From Rhodocollybia butyracea (lineage: Eukaryota; Basidiomycota; Agaricomycetes; Agaricales; Omphalotaceae), in NCBI GenBank assembly GCA_015501585.1, contig JADNRY010000204.1, positions 44,617-108,616 of the forward strand: a DNA stretch of 64,000 bases. Direction: 5' to 3'. The position numbers and the translations under genes were made by a program. Below, one piece after another: positions 11,112 to 22,484 of this stretch. Within the stretch, counting starts at the first letter, position 1; every line of letters starts with the position of its first letter. Under the pieces are notes generated by a model. The model was not told the DNA's origin, did no database searches, and saw only the letters and a program-made list of their open reading frames with translations.

Positions 11112-13343
11112 GTATTAAAAGTTGTAGTTCGATTCCTAACTGTCGACGATGTGTGTCGACAATACAAGGAAATAAGAAAATAGAAGGTATTCGGGGGGTG
11201 TTAGAGACGATAGACCTGGCGGTGCTGGCGTTAAGCCGTTGACGTTTCGGCAATTGATGAAAAAAAATGAGACATGCTTGGGGTTAGGGTTCGGCTCTCG
11301 GCATCAAGCTCAGGATTAGCGCACGTTTGAGCGCTTCAGCAGTAGCGACCAAGCCTGGACCAAGCACTAGATAAAGTGACAAAAACTCAGTCAGCTCGCC
11401 GGCGAATCATTTTGCTCGAGCCAGATGAACTGGCGCCGACCTAAAGCGGCGTACCTCCGCAGCCGGTCTTCAATTTTTGCATCAACACCGCCCTCGAACG
11501 GCTCTCAAAATTCGGACTCTCAAGCCCCGATCTCCTTATCGCTAGTTATGCATCGTATAGCGTACTTGCTCTTTTTCAAGACGGCGCCGGATGCAAACTA
11601 CACGCTGCCAATTTTTTCCGGGAGGACCAAGTCAAAGCTACAGTGACGCGCGGGTGGATACAGCCTCCACTATTTCGAAACTTTTCAACTAATTCATTTG
11701 GACAATAGACACTAAGTCCCCTGGTCAAGAGTCATAACCTATGCTACGATTATCGCCTTTTCTTCGGAATTAAATCATTGACACCCCTCAGTTCCGCCAG
11801 TTCGAAACGGCCGACCTGCATTGTTTCTGGTGCTTCTTCAGGGGGGAATACGACCCATCGCGGCTCCATCGATGCTCGCATCAGTTATCTTCATTAGACG
11901 GACGGACTATTCCGTTGTTACGAATGGTACGGAGAGCAATAGCATAGTTCACGATCACTCGCCATTACTGGAATTTCATAATTTGCTCGGGATCCTTAAT
12001 TAACTGTTCACCGATAGATTCAAGTTGTAGTCTGGTCAAGACTCAAGAGGCCTCTTTCAGCTGCTCATATTTCTCCGTTTTTCCGAGAAACGTGACATAC
12101 TGTAGGATCATTCACGCTATCTGGGCTCCATACTTGATGATGCTAGTGTTGTTTGTCAGTGGTCAGTGATCTGAACCATTCCTGGTCATATTCCATAGTA
12201 CTCTATGACATCCAACTCGATGTGATGTACGCTGACCTAGATCACCCCAATTATAGGCACTGTCGCGATTCTGATTTTCAGCTTCAAGGGCCATGGTAGC
12301 GAATGAGTGCATGATTTAATCGGTATACTCCTGATTATTCACGATTCAATGACTCGATAGTTAAATAAACAACAGACACTCATTAGCTTAGCATGCTCTT
12401 GCTCAGTCGGCTCAAGCATAGCCCACGTAGTAAGCTTCAGGACTGAAAGACTCCCGGTTTGGCATCAAAATAGCTCGCGCCATTCAGCTTCAGGGGACTG
12501 TCCAGCAGCTCCGAAAACTTCAAAGACAGCGAATATCACCTTGGCATCTCAGTACGCCCTGAGTCTAACCAGGAGAGTCTTTAATATCCGTGCCGCTGGC
12601 GAGTGATTTACTAGTAATTGTATAGGCAAGCCCTGTCCGAGGTACACAATTATGTGTTTATCGGACTTCCAATGGAATTGCGATGCTGTTGGACTCCGGA
12701 TGTCGATCTTTTGCAAAGTTTGATCCGCTGCGACATACCAACGGGTCAACGGACCAAGTGATTTCGTCGGTCTCTAATTAATAATAATGCATAGGTGGGA
12801 GTGTCATGGGCCACAGGGCGGTGCAGGATAGATATCGGTTGGAATGAGTATGGGGTATAATTAGACCCAGAGCATGTAAGTAGATTTGACAAATTGTACT
12901 TTGGATGTGTCATTCAGAAGAGCGGCGCCGCTATGTAGTTCTACTTGGTGGATAGCACTGCCGTTTCAAAGACCCCCGGTGTCAACGTACATATGTAGCA
13001 CATTGTAGTAGTATTGAGGCCCCGATTGAGGTTAATTGAGACTAAAGTACTTGCTTCTTGAAGAGTGCGAGCCCCTTCCAGACTGAAACTATGAGATCAG
13101 ATACCAGCATCAAGATAACTCGCTTTGACCCGTCGGACGTCAATCGATAGTTACATAAGAGCCATAGTCTTTGCCTTAAAAAATAAAAGAGAACGAAACT
13201 GAAAAAATCTTGCATTCAAAGAAAAACGTGCATAAGTATAATAATGTTCGTAAGTCATTACTTTTCTTGTTTACCTAAAGAAACTTAATTTTCTTTTTCT
13301 CTTTTATACCATCACGACCTCGAACAATTTTCCGCTTCGACCC
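11112..13343. other. intergenic between divergent eIF4A and TPR genes
   Basis: About 2.2 kb of probable promoter and spacer sequence. No open frame over 110 codons has a recognisable motif or spliceable extension. AT-rich tracts at 13160-13310 lie directly upstream of the TPR gene start and are likely its core promoter. I see no repeat copies or RNA genes. Confidence 0.5.
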
Positions 13344-14700
13344 ATGTCCATCGCAGAACGCGTAGTAACCCTTAAGGAGGAAGGAAACAGACTTTTCTCA
13401 CAGAAAGATTACGCGTCCGCAAATGCAAAATACACCGAAGCTCTCGAACTTGGCGGAGATGATGCAATTTTGTACTCAAATCGGGCTGCTTGCAGGTTGA
13501 ATCTGAAACTGTGAGTAACTCTGCTTTTCATTAACCGCGCTTTACTGATACCGATTGCATTCCTGAATATCATAGCTATCTCGACGCCGAGTCAGATGCT
13601 CGCATGGTCAGTGGCGCAAGTGCCACTCATCCATTCGCGGAAAGTTCAGTTACTCATGTCAACCTTTTTTGGCAGGCGACGAACGTTGACCCTGGGTTTG
13701 CGAAAGCCTATGCTAGATTGGCCACTGCTCAAGATGTAATCCATCCTGTTCCGTTCAGTGCGATTATTCACTAAAACACTAATTCTTTCAGGTCCTGCGT
13801 AAGCCCTATAAGAGCGTCGAGTCCTGGCAAAAATCCATCGAAAAGCTTCCTCGGGACAACCTTACACCTGCCCAGCTTAACCAAAAGACGGAATATGAGA
13901 AAGGACTTGCTACCGCACAGACCGCTTTGAACGACTTGATGGCATCTGGCACAAACCTCTTACATGTAAAATTGGATCCAAAGGAGGACTTTCCTTGGAT
14001 TCGTGCGAAAAGGATGATACCACACCTTATGCATGGATACCCAGCACTGTATTTAATCACTCACGAGTCCATAGGGGTTGGATTATGCAAGGTTTTTATC
14101 AAGGTGGTATGTATCAAAATGCCGTCGCTGAACTTGAGTATATTGGTCGCGCTATCGAGCTTATCAAGTGGGGAAGGGAACAATTCAGAGACGTTCGTAA
14201 AGAGCACCGAGGCGTCATTTTCGAAGATACGTTCTTGCGTGGAGTTCAATCACTACATCTGGAGGCTTTCCTAAAGGTAAGAACACTACACATGTATCAG
14301 TATTGAGACTCAATCTTTTCCCCGGTGGTACTAGATGTCAAAAGAGGCTGACGATGCGACATTAGAAGAGATTTTTCGAGAAGCTGACGAAATTATTGCC
14401 AGTGTCAATGCTGCAACCATACCCCCTCGTGAAAGCAACCTGTCATTTATTTCAGCGTATTACTACAAGCCTAAGGGCCAAGCATTATCGCATGTATCTT
14501 TCTTCATTTCTGCTTCTATGACGGAGCGACTACGCTTTGCTATACCTGAAATGAAGCGGATTTGGGCTCGTTCGTCGTTTGCGATAGGGGGAGAGGATAT
14601 GCTCTTTAACAGGGCACCGGAGATGGAGATGAACCTTCGGAAGGCGATTGAGAAAGGGAAGGTACAGTTGGATGATAAAGTAATTCTTGAGCGTATGTAG
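13344..14700 (+). CDS. TPR-domain protein, shortened family member
   Basis: Model: 13344-13510, 13576-13606, 13676-13735, 13792-14002, 14068-14276 and 14335-14700, in frame, 347 residues. Residues 1-95 hold TPR repeats (EEGNRLFSQKDYASANAKY, LYSNRAACRLNLK, DPGFAKAYARLATAQ), which normally bind chaperones or partner tails. The later part has a conserved-looking segment (RGWIMQGFYQGG, EDTFLRGVQSLHLEAFL, YYYKPKGQAL, IPEMKRIW) that I associate with a larger basidiomycete TPR family. Relative to my recollection of that family, the centre (after FPWI) and a block before IPEMKRIW are missing. The 14003-14067 intron is the only join that rescues frame and is weakly supported. It could be a decaying paralogue. 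The TPR part is secure; the exact structure in the middle is not. Confidence 0.65.
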
Positions 14701-15130
14701 GAGTTTGTTGTTGATGGTTATGATCTGTATATTCTAGCTTGTTTGAACTCGAAGCAGAACTTTGTCTAAATAGTGACTCCTCTTAAACTTCTATTTATCA
14801 TACAGCCAATGATTTGGAAGTAAAATGGAAGACATTGGCCAAACATTGGCCCTCAATCAGGATAGGATTTGGAGTGAATCTTGTTTAAACTCCATGAGTA
14901 CTGCGTTTGGGTCCATCCAAGGTATTTTCTATTTATATATCTCAATCATCTGTTGGTAAGCCAGAATGGCCAAGGACAATTCAACAGGCCTTTCGTCGTT
15001 GAGCAAGAGATTAATCCCAAGCTTTTGCTATCAATCATTTGATGCCACTTACATCCGACGACTGAACGCAAAGCTGCAACTTGCATCACTCAGCTGTTAT
15101 AGTGATAGATATGTACATTTCGAAAATATC
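14701..15130. other. short intergenic between convergent gene ends
   Basis: AT-rich 3' flanks of the TPR gene (plus) and the GPI-anchored protein gene (minus). No feature is visible beyond possible polyadenylation signals. Confidence 0.4.
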
Positions 15131-15985
15131 TTATGACAAGTGTCTGGCTAGTGCTAAGACAACCGTAAGACTCGCGGACACCTTTAACAAAGATATACGT
15201 ATAGCATTTGGTATGCTGCTGCTAGTACCTTTCTGGGTCGCATCTGGCGAATTCGCAGAGCTTGTAGTTGCGCTTCCGGATGGACTAGTATTTGTTGTAT
15301 TGTCAGTCGTGTACCTATAGAAAATTGTCAAAGACCGTAGACAAGGCAAAGGATAAGTTCATAAATACACGAAGCTGATCAACGAAAACACCCCAACATC
15401 GGTCTGTGAATCTGTTCTGGATGGGCTGCGTCCTTTACTTGCGAGTACGATAGTGTGCTCGCTATTCTTGTCCAGACCACTCTTACTAAAGAGTGGGGCT
15501 GCGCAGCTAAAGGAAGAGTTTGCGGGAGGGACAGCATAACCGTCTACATCAGTAGACTCCCCGTTGAGAGTGACTGTGTATTCCGGAGAGAACTGGTACT
15601 GAAGCGAGTTGATAAATATTGCAGTGCCTTTTGCAGAATGAGCACTGTCTTCTGCAAGTCTTCACAGCCAGAGACTCTTACCGTTGAATTTGAACGTTGC
15701 GCTAGAATTGACAGCATTCTGCTGCATGGCTACGGAATCAGTGCAACTGCTGGGAACCACATTATAACATCCTGCGGTCGTGCCCAGTGTTCCATTAGAT
15801 CCGAATTGACATATAAGTGCATCATTGGCGTTCACAAGCTATGCACAACGGCCATCAGGTTGGAACGCACCAGCGTTAGAGGGTCAACGTACAGTTATCT
15901 GACTGGTGTCTGTCTCGTTGACCGTGATATTTTGCGATAAGGCAACACCTGTCAGGGTTAGAACTATGATGATGACTTTGTGCAT
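15131..15985 (-). CDS. secreted GPI-anchored glycoprotein
   Basis: The four exons 15985-15893, 15838-15682, 15627-15369 and 15314-15131 join in frame to 230 residues. The N-terminus MHKVIIIVLTLTGVALS is a signal peptide. The body has many Asn-X-Ser/Thr sites (NITVNET, NSSAT, NGTAI), cysteines, and a pattern FNGTAIFI...YTVTLNGESTDVDG...LFSKSGLD...HTIVL...GVFSLISFVYT, which is typical of cell-surface proteins found in many Agaricomycete genomes. A Ser/Thr-rich linker follows, and the C-terminus is hydrophobic (SLTVVLALARHLS) after a small-residue SIPNA site, which suggests GPI attachment. The function of the family is not known. All three introns have good GT-AG borders and 53-55 base lengths. 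A 161-codon plus-strand frame overlapping it is a shadow. Confidence 0.8.
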
Positions 15986-16881
15986 TGCGCTGTAAAGAGT
16001 GACTTGAAAGAGAGTAGGTTGTAGAAGGAGAGAAAAAAAGAGCCAGAGAATCGAAACACGAGAGAGAAGAGAAGTCAAGAGAGAAAACGCCTAGGTTATT
16101 GTTGCCAGGCACAATTTCCTATTGGTGGGCGAGAACAGTACCGGAGACGGAATTATTTATTGCACGGCATGGCCAGTATCAGAAAAGTTTACCCGTATCC
16201 GATGAATGCAGCTTTTCGCAGGATGTCTGTAACTAGTAGCGCAGCGCTCAACGTTTCTTGAGGTATTGGATAAACATGCTCACATGCAGTACTCGCCTAT
16301 AATACTCGTGGAACATCTATATTCGAAACCATTGCCAATGTACAGGATGGTGAAATAGCATTAGTAGAACCAAAATCGGTAGGTGGCGTCCGATTTAGAA
16401 CTCGGTAAAAGCAGCTTTGACCGTTACTACTATCAGTTCTGGAATGTACAGCATTTACCTCTGCTTCTCTTTAACTTTGTCCGTACTTGGTATTCCGCTT
16501 TTCCCTTCAGTCGCGTATGCATCCGGTTGGTTGACGATGATGGGAAGAAGTTAAAACGATCGATCGATCAGCGCTTATGCTAGCGCTAAACGCTTTTACC
16601 AACTTGCATCTCGTTCTCTGGCATCTAAGGGCATTGGTTTTTATGAATACCACTCAATTCGCAGGCTTAAAGCTTAAGCGCTTAATGATAGAGCGAGAAC
16701 GCTGCGGGATTCTCAGATCTCGGGCACACGCACGTCGTCGCGACGCCCCAGATAAACACACTGGAAATTCTGCGGGATAGTCATTGGAATCGGCGAGTTT
16801 ATTCTACATTCCCGCTATTTCTTGACTGAATCTAACCGGAGATTACAGGAAACAACTACATGGTTTCAATCTGAAGAATCA
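15986..16881. other. intergenic, nothing recognised
   Basis: Upstream region of the GPI-anchored protein gene and the 3' flank of the next minus-strand gene. Short frames only. Several short inverted motifs such as AGCGCTTAAGC-like stretches occur near 16560-16690, but no clear element. Confidence 0.4.
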
Positions 16882-17399
16882 CTATCGTTCAATTCGCTTT
16901 GTCTTCTTGAACTTACGGCCCCAGACCCACCTCCAGGAAGATGCAGCCCACCCATCGGCTCCAAGGCTGAATTCAATCTCGACGCGACAACATAATAATA
17001 ATGCACAATGGATATTATTCTTTTGACTTCGAAAGCAGGAGGTCTCAATGTTGGAGATCCCATTAATTGTGGATATTGTAGAGGTTGGACTAGGACTAGA
17101 CCAGAGCTTCGAAATAGGATGTCGAGTAGGAAGTCAAAATGCCTCAGTCCCCGTTTTACCATGCTTCACCGACTTGGTGAGTTTCTGGGCCATTTCAAGC
17201 TTTTTTTTCGGATTCGATACAACATCATATACACGCTCCATCACATCGTCCTCCGAACGCCAAGATTTTTCATCTCGTCAATGTTCGTTTCAGTTATCCT
17301 CCTCCGCTTTGCCCCCTGAAGGCCTGACAGGTCATGAAAGCATCTACGCCTTCCGTATCATCAGCAGCTCTAAATAAACGGTGGTTCATAATCGATTAA
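16882..17399 (-). CDS. small hypothetical protein, structure tentative
   Basis: Several minus-strand frames look like coding exons linked by short introns. The first (ATG at 17399) reads MNHRLFRAADDTEGVDAFM. A 55-base intron leads to a segment with KSWRSEDDVMERVYDVVSN and KKKLEMAQKLTKSVK. A further exon reads PLQYPQLMGSPTLRPPAFE, and the last reads EFSLGADGWAASSWRWVW then GRKFKKTKRIER and stop at 16882. The proposed joins keep frame (phase 1, phase 1, phase 0). An alternative ending is the stop at 17134, right after KTGTEAF, if the second intron is retained. I do not recognise the family. The basic C-terminus and charged helix are the only visible traits. The gene is divergent from the membrane protein gene at 17.76 kb. 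Confidence 0.45.
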
Positions 17400-17696
17400 T
17401 CACTAGCACTGGTCACCAATCAAGCTTTCAAGTGCCCGTCAGCGTCATTTCCAGGGATCCTTTTCTGCCTGAGACGGTGTCGACTGGAAAGTCCATTTGC
17501 CAGAAGATTATGACTCCATGTCATAAACAAAGATGGCCCCGTACCATTGTCGGGTGTCCGGCCCTGCCCAGCGTAGGCCCAACCATCATTTCCATTCCAG
17601 GTCTCTCTTCTTCTGCTTCATCCACCTTCGCCTTTCGTCGCTCGGCATGTGCATCCACCAAACGCTTTCGTATATACTTGTACTACCTCCTCCCGC

Positions 17697-17796
17697 ATAC
17701 GCTGTATCTCCTCCTCCGAATTACGCAGCATACTCTCCCTTTCCCCCTGTCCTTCATCGTATGTCAAGCTCCTCCGCCGGTGCCTCCACTACCCTC
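17697..17796 (+). repeat. 100-bp duplicated segment, copy 1
   Basis: The stretch encoding AYAVSPPPN and the following bases through CAAGCTCCTCCGCC is repeated, with small indels, at 23161-23262. Both copies start GCATACGCTGTATCTCCTCC. It is in the 5' part of the membrane-protein gene here but in apparently non-coding DNA in the other copy. Confidence 0.7.
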
Positions 17797-18555
17797 GAGA
17801 TATACGCCTATGGGTACCGACCCGTTACATCTCCAGGACCCTCCAACTATAATGTCGGTTCTGGGACAGGCATGGGCCTCGGGTGGGAAGACGATCGTCC
17901 CTACGGAGAATCGCCCTTCTCGTTCAATGCCCCACCCCTCCATCCACACCCGTCCTCCGGCAGTGGTGGAAACGGGAACAGCAAGAAGCGGGGCTTCTCA
18001 GCTGTCGATGACGGAGATGGTGATACCGGATCCAGTGAATCAAGACGCATGTGGCAAGAGAAATACAAGCCTCGGTATGTCATGGATTCATGTTCTGTGC
18101 TTGGGTCGCTTATCGCTAACATTGTCATTGTATAATAGCAACCACGTACCCTGGTTTGATTCTCTTTTCATTAGAATATCTTGTGGATGATGTCAAGTAC
18201 ATTCTTTCCAGGACGATTATCGGAATTTGCTATGGATGCTGCATGATCCTACTGCTGCTTATTCGGGTGCGTATCTCTTAGCGCTTGCGCGGGGTACACT
18301 GCTTCCCGGTCCTTACTCTTTTTAGTTCCATCTGGTTTGCCAAAACAAATTACGGGATCCCGCACCCAGTAGTGATGAGTACAGCGACGTCTACATCGAG
18401 CATATAAATGATGACGGAAGCATCGATGAGGTCAAGGTCGAAAAGGTCTTCCCCTTTTTCACTGTTCTTTTTGCCTTCCGCGGTCTGAGCAATTTGCCTA
18501 GGAATTCCTGGACTTAACCGACTTTCAAAGTCGTGATTTCCGTCATGTTTTGTAG
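17761..18555 (+). CDS. hypothetical single-pass membrane protein
   Basis: The exons 17761-18074, 18212-18266, 18326-18445 and 18502-18555 join in frame to 180 residues. The N-terminal 100 residues are Pro/Ser/Gly/Tyr-rich and disordered-looking (TSPGPSNYNVGSGTGMG, then an acidic SAVDDGDGDTGSSE). Next comes one hydrophobic segment, TIIGICYGCCMILLLLI, then a polar tail with YSDVYIEHINDDGS and a final EFLDLTDFQSRDFRHVL. The acceptor at 18211 was chosen because it keeps frame directly into the membrane segment. Others nearby leave other frames, so a small extra exon is possible. The start is uncertain: the frame is open upstream to 17533, with PPPAYAVSPPPNYAAY-like sequence that could be coding. 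No family is recognised. Confidence 0.5.
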
Positions 18556-18843
18556 ACTTTCAAGATTCACGATATCATTGTAACAATGAGTGTAACTTTC
18601 AAATAATACAATCATAATCTTTCACTGCGAAACTTATTTTCGGCCAGTATCTCGCAAAGATGATCGAAATCATCGAATATCTTTCGTGAGCAAGTCAGGT
18701 GATCGTGTAAGGCAAAGCCCTTTGTCTTTTGTCCTATTTAAATCGTGTAAATCGTGGCTCTTTGTTTTTCCACATCTTGACCTTTTCCCTCACTGTTGAG
18801 CCACTCCTGTCTTCAACAAAACATTGCAAAATTGCTAGAAATT

Positions 18844-20821
18844 ATGCCCAACGCCAACACAGTACGCATACAAAGTCTCGTATCTACATTACCTTGATTT
18901 GACTGTTTCATTCAGTTTGATGCGTCCTTACTCTCGTCTGAGGACAAAGAAATTCTCAGCTTGTACCGCAATCAGGCCAAAATTATAAGAGAGCGTGGTT
19001 CTCTGGACAACAATTCTAGGATCATGGACACTTGGCCTCAGTTGTGGTTGCCGATGAAAGAGTTGTTGGAGAAATATAGGATCGGCGCTGAAAATGAAGG
19101 CAAATACTTATCGGCAGATGCTCAAAGTCAGCTGGACCAGCTCTTACGGCCTATCTGGGCCTACATCGATAGTATCCTTTCCTCGATCCTTGTGGACAAA
19201 ACTTCGTTTTCGCGTCTTCTTTCCACTAGCTCAGGCTTTCTATCGCTCCTTGTTCACTCCTGGATGATAACGGTACACATGCCATCTACTGGGAACGCCA
19301 ATGACACCGCTTTCTTTCACGTTGGGAGCGTCGCTAATCAGCTGTACAGGAACATCCACAAAGAAGCTAGCGACACCGAAGTTGATCTCGTTCTCGATAC
19401 CTTTATCCATTCATCTCCACCCAAGGATAGCAACCATCATCTCACTTCCCTCTGCCTATCACGTATCCGAAGAGAGATTACCTATGCAGCGGAATTTCCT
19501 ACGAGAGCCTTTGATCCCTCTATCCTTTCATTTGTTCTTACCATCTTCGAGCGTCTTACGAGCTACAACGACAGCATTTATCATTTGGCATTGAAAAATG
19601 GTTCCATCCCACTGTTGAGCAGTGTGCTAGAGCTTTTGACGTCCCAGAAACAGAAGTTTGCATCAGGACATGTCAGCTTGGGAGCACGATACGGGGGTCT
19701 CTACCAAACCGCACTCTATTTCTCCACCTGCTTGCAGGAGAGCCCGAACTGGGTTTGCCAGGCTTTGGACCACAAAATCCTCCAATCGATTGTCAAGTGT
19801 TTTCCCATCATTGGAAAAATTGACCGTCTTGTTCATGGTTCTGGGTCTTTTTTGGAGGAGCCAGCGGAGGTCATTCTGCGGGTCATCTGGTGCTATACAA
19901 AATTTTTCCTATCTGTGACTAATCGCGTAACAAAAGCTGTCAAAATCATCGACGACTTGGAACTCGCAGATGAAGATATGTGGAACCACTGGGCTCCGAA
20001 CTTGTACCCGGTGTGGTGTGCAATTGCGATCGAGGTGACCGAAAAGTATTTGTGCATCCTGAGAAAGGAGTTTTGGGTCTCTAGTAATTGGACATCCACC
20101 ATTTGTGCCTACAAGGAGGTGAGTTTCGCGGAAATGTGACTTTTAGCTTCTTAGTAATTGAATCCTCTTTCTTTAACAGTGTGAAACGTCGGTTGTATCT
20201 AACCCAAAGGCCTGTTCTTTGTGTCGCAGCCACTTCTACTGCTCAAAAGCATGTCAACGCACGGACTGGAAGCTTGGCCACAAAGAAACCTGCCAATCGA
20301 TTCGGTCTGACATTTCAGGTATTTATCAGAAGCTTCGTGTATTCTGTACTAACTTTGTACAACCTATAGCTGGTCACCCTGGCCCAATCTCCACCCTTGA
20401 CAAATCTTTCTCTGTATACGCAGCCTCTTGCGCTCAAGTCTACGAGACTCCTTTGGTTATTAGACAGCTCAAGGAATACCTTCTGGCGAACCCTCATACA
20501 CCAAACTCGTTACAGTTGCATGCTACACTTGACTATCGAAATCTCCCCCTCCAAGTAACAGTCGCCCCATACTCCGCCTCAGCATTCCCTTCGAAAGACC
20601 CCACTGCAAACTACATTTGCACGATATTGGTTTTTGGGACGACTCGCCGGTATACGCGAGCGATGCCGTGGTCCTGGCGGAGCCTCGTGAATGGAGAAAC
20701 TCCTTTCGGGGATGGTTCGGTAGTGCGCCCTCTTGGCGGATTCTACGAGGAAAGCTCAGAGGATGTCGACGAGGGAAGCTCAGAGGATATCGATGAGGAT
20801 GGGTCGGACACTGATGATTAA
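18844..20821 (+). CDS. MYND-type zinc finger protein
   Basis: The exons 18844-18861, 18916-20118, 20180-20318 and 20370-20821 join in frame to 603 residues. Most of the protein is a helical, motif-poor region. A MYND finger follows near residues 408-442: KACSLC, then HFYCSKAC, then GHKETC, with the first Cys pair less regular than usual. The last 30 residues are strongly acidic and repetitive (two EDVDEGSSED-like units). MYND fingers bind short proline-rich peptides, and many copies occur in basidiomycetes with unknown partners. The last intron is 51 bases with a perfect TACTAAC branch site. Being a multiple of three without a stop, it could be retained to give a 620-residue form. The first exon codes for only six residues, and its donor GTACGC is acceptable. 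Confidence 0.8.
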
Positions 20822-21691
20822 TGGGGAGCTTCATTGTTAAAGAGGGACGTAGCCTTAGTGGTCAATATTCATACTTGAACTTGTACTTGGATTTCGAGAC
20901 TTTATCGAATCATACTTTTACCTTACTTCAAATCCGCGTCGTGGCTGGAATAGAGATCAACGGAACTAAGGAAGTTGGAAACACGCTCTCAAAGTTGTTT
21001 GTTGCCCTCAGTGTTCTCGGAGAGATATCGCAGCTGACCAACGAAGAATGCACCCGAAACATCTTTCCGACATAAAAAGGTGGTCAAGTCGAGTGACCAG
21101 TTCGTTCTCGATTGCCGCAGAATTACTTGGTGTACTTATTGGTATTCAGAGACGATCGTGGTATACATCATCTGGACTCCATTATTCTGAATGGCTCCAG
21201 CGAAGCGAAACAGCACTGCCAACTAACATGTTCAAGCATACTAGATTGTTATGTAGGCATTATCAGAGAGGACAGCAGTTCAGGAGAACCAAGGGGACGG
21301 TTTTCGAGGTCGGACGGCCTGAATGTTACTTGCTCCGGCGTACTCTAGACTGTGTGTGAGTGCGGTGGATCCAGTACGACTCCATACTGATTTTCAACGT
21401 CCTACAAGCAGAGGAATTAGTTATAGACATATTATACCGCTGATTGTGCAAATACATACCGTTGCTTCAAACAAACACTTTAAACAGTTGAAAAGTTCGA
21501 GTCCAACGTCAAGATGTTAAAGAGCGGGTGCACGTTTGACCCATTTATCTTGCTAATGTTGTAGCTGGATTGTTGCAAGACCGCTAATATCGATGCTGAG
21601 TAGTCTTCTAGCAAGGCATAGAATGTACAAGTAAGCGCGAATGCAACGGAAATGAATTTCAGTGACAAACCTCCTCACCATCGCTGAGCAG
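20822..21691. other. intergenic, no supported gene
   Basis: About 0.9 kb between the MYND gene end and the converging pseudogene end. Frames at 21048-21359 and 21112-21348 overlap on the same strand and have no motif. No repeats seen. Confidence 0.4.
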
Positions 21692-22484
21692 TTATGAAGA
21701 GTCTGGTGCGATACGGGTGCACTTTGTAAAGCCACCGCCCGCTTCCTGCAATGTCGTTGCATCGAAAAGTGACATCGTGTTGGCATCGATGACACCCTTC
21801 ACTATACATCGATAGCTGTCCCGTCTTGAAGCCTAAGACCAGCACAAAGGGTAGAGATTTAATATTCAAACAAGTAAAATGACACTCACGGCTTCTTTTG
21901 CGTTCGCCCAGCTTGCGCGCGCTTGTTCAATCTCGTTCTTTACTTCCCTTTTGTCTTTCACTGAAGGAGGGGCGGCTGGAGCGGGAGGAATTCGACCTTG
22001 GGACTTGCGGACTGGATACGCAGGACGTTTAGTTTGAATCACCTAGATATTTTAAGTAACGTACAAGCACGAATGAAATAATCCACGAAGGATTGCCCAG
22101 TTTCGATAATTTATCATCCGAGGCATTACAAGAGTGGATTACTTTGACGATTTCGGCAAGGGCAGGACTAGATTGAGTTTCTACGATGAAATGTCCAAGG
22201 ATACGCGCGCGAATTACATCCAGTTTAGACCTTTAGTCTGTAGCTTGTCCGGCAAATTGAAGATCGGCAGTAATGGCGTTACTTTCAAGCAAGCGAAGTG
22301 CGGAAGTAAGGTAAGCGTGCTTGGAATGTAGACGTTGAGCTTCTTTGGCGGAAGGAAGAGGCTGGCCCTTGGCCGTAGATACATAGACCAAGCGGCCATC
22401 GGATCGCTCGATAGAGAAAAATCTGACACAGCCACACACTGATTTGGCGTGTAAGCGCCACAGCGCCACGGTCGGACCGTTCAT
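21692..22484 (-). pseudogene. probable pseudogene of an unrecognised small protein
   Basis: On the minus strand a coding-looking frame starts at 22484 (ERSDGRLVYVSTAKGQPLP, then SKHAYLTSALRLLESNAIT) and hits TAA at 22233-22235. The same frame then continues with convincing protein sequence (KLDVIRARILGHFIVETQ, SPALAEIVKVIHSCNASDD, GNPSWIISFV). A later part in another frame (IQTKRPAYPVRKSQGRIPPA, VKNEIEQARASWANAKEA) is spliced by a good 59-base intron to a last exon ending FTKCTRIAPDSS at 21692. I could find no GT-AG intron that removes the TAA and keeps frame. The later frame change can be explained by an intron starting at AAA|GTAATC, or by a frameshift. So there is one firm lesion and one possible lesion. 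It may be a recently dead gene, or a sequencing error in a live one. Confidence 0.45.

Noticed and set aside
10924..11253. Alternative eIF4A start at 11253 (MPKRQRLNASTA)
   Set aside because: It can be spliced in frame, but its donor GTCTAT is poor. The MSA start has a consensus donor and a normal intron length.
15455..15940. 161-codon plus-strand open frame
   Set aside because: It is antisense to the well-spliced GPI-anchored glycoprotein gene and has no motif of its own.
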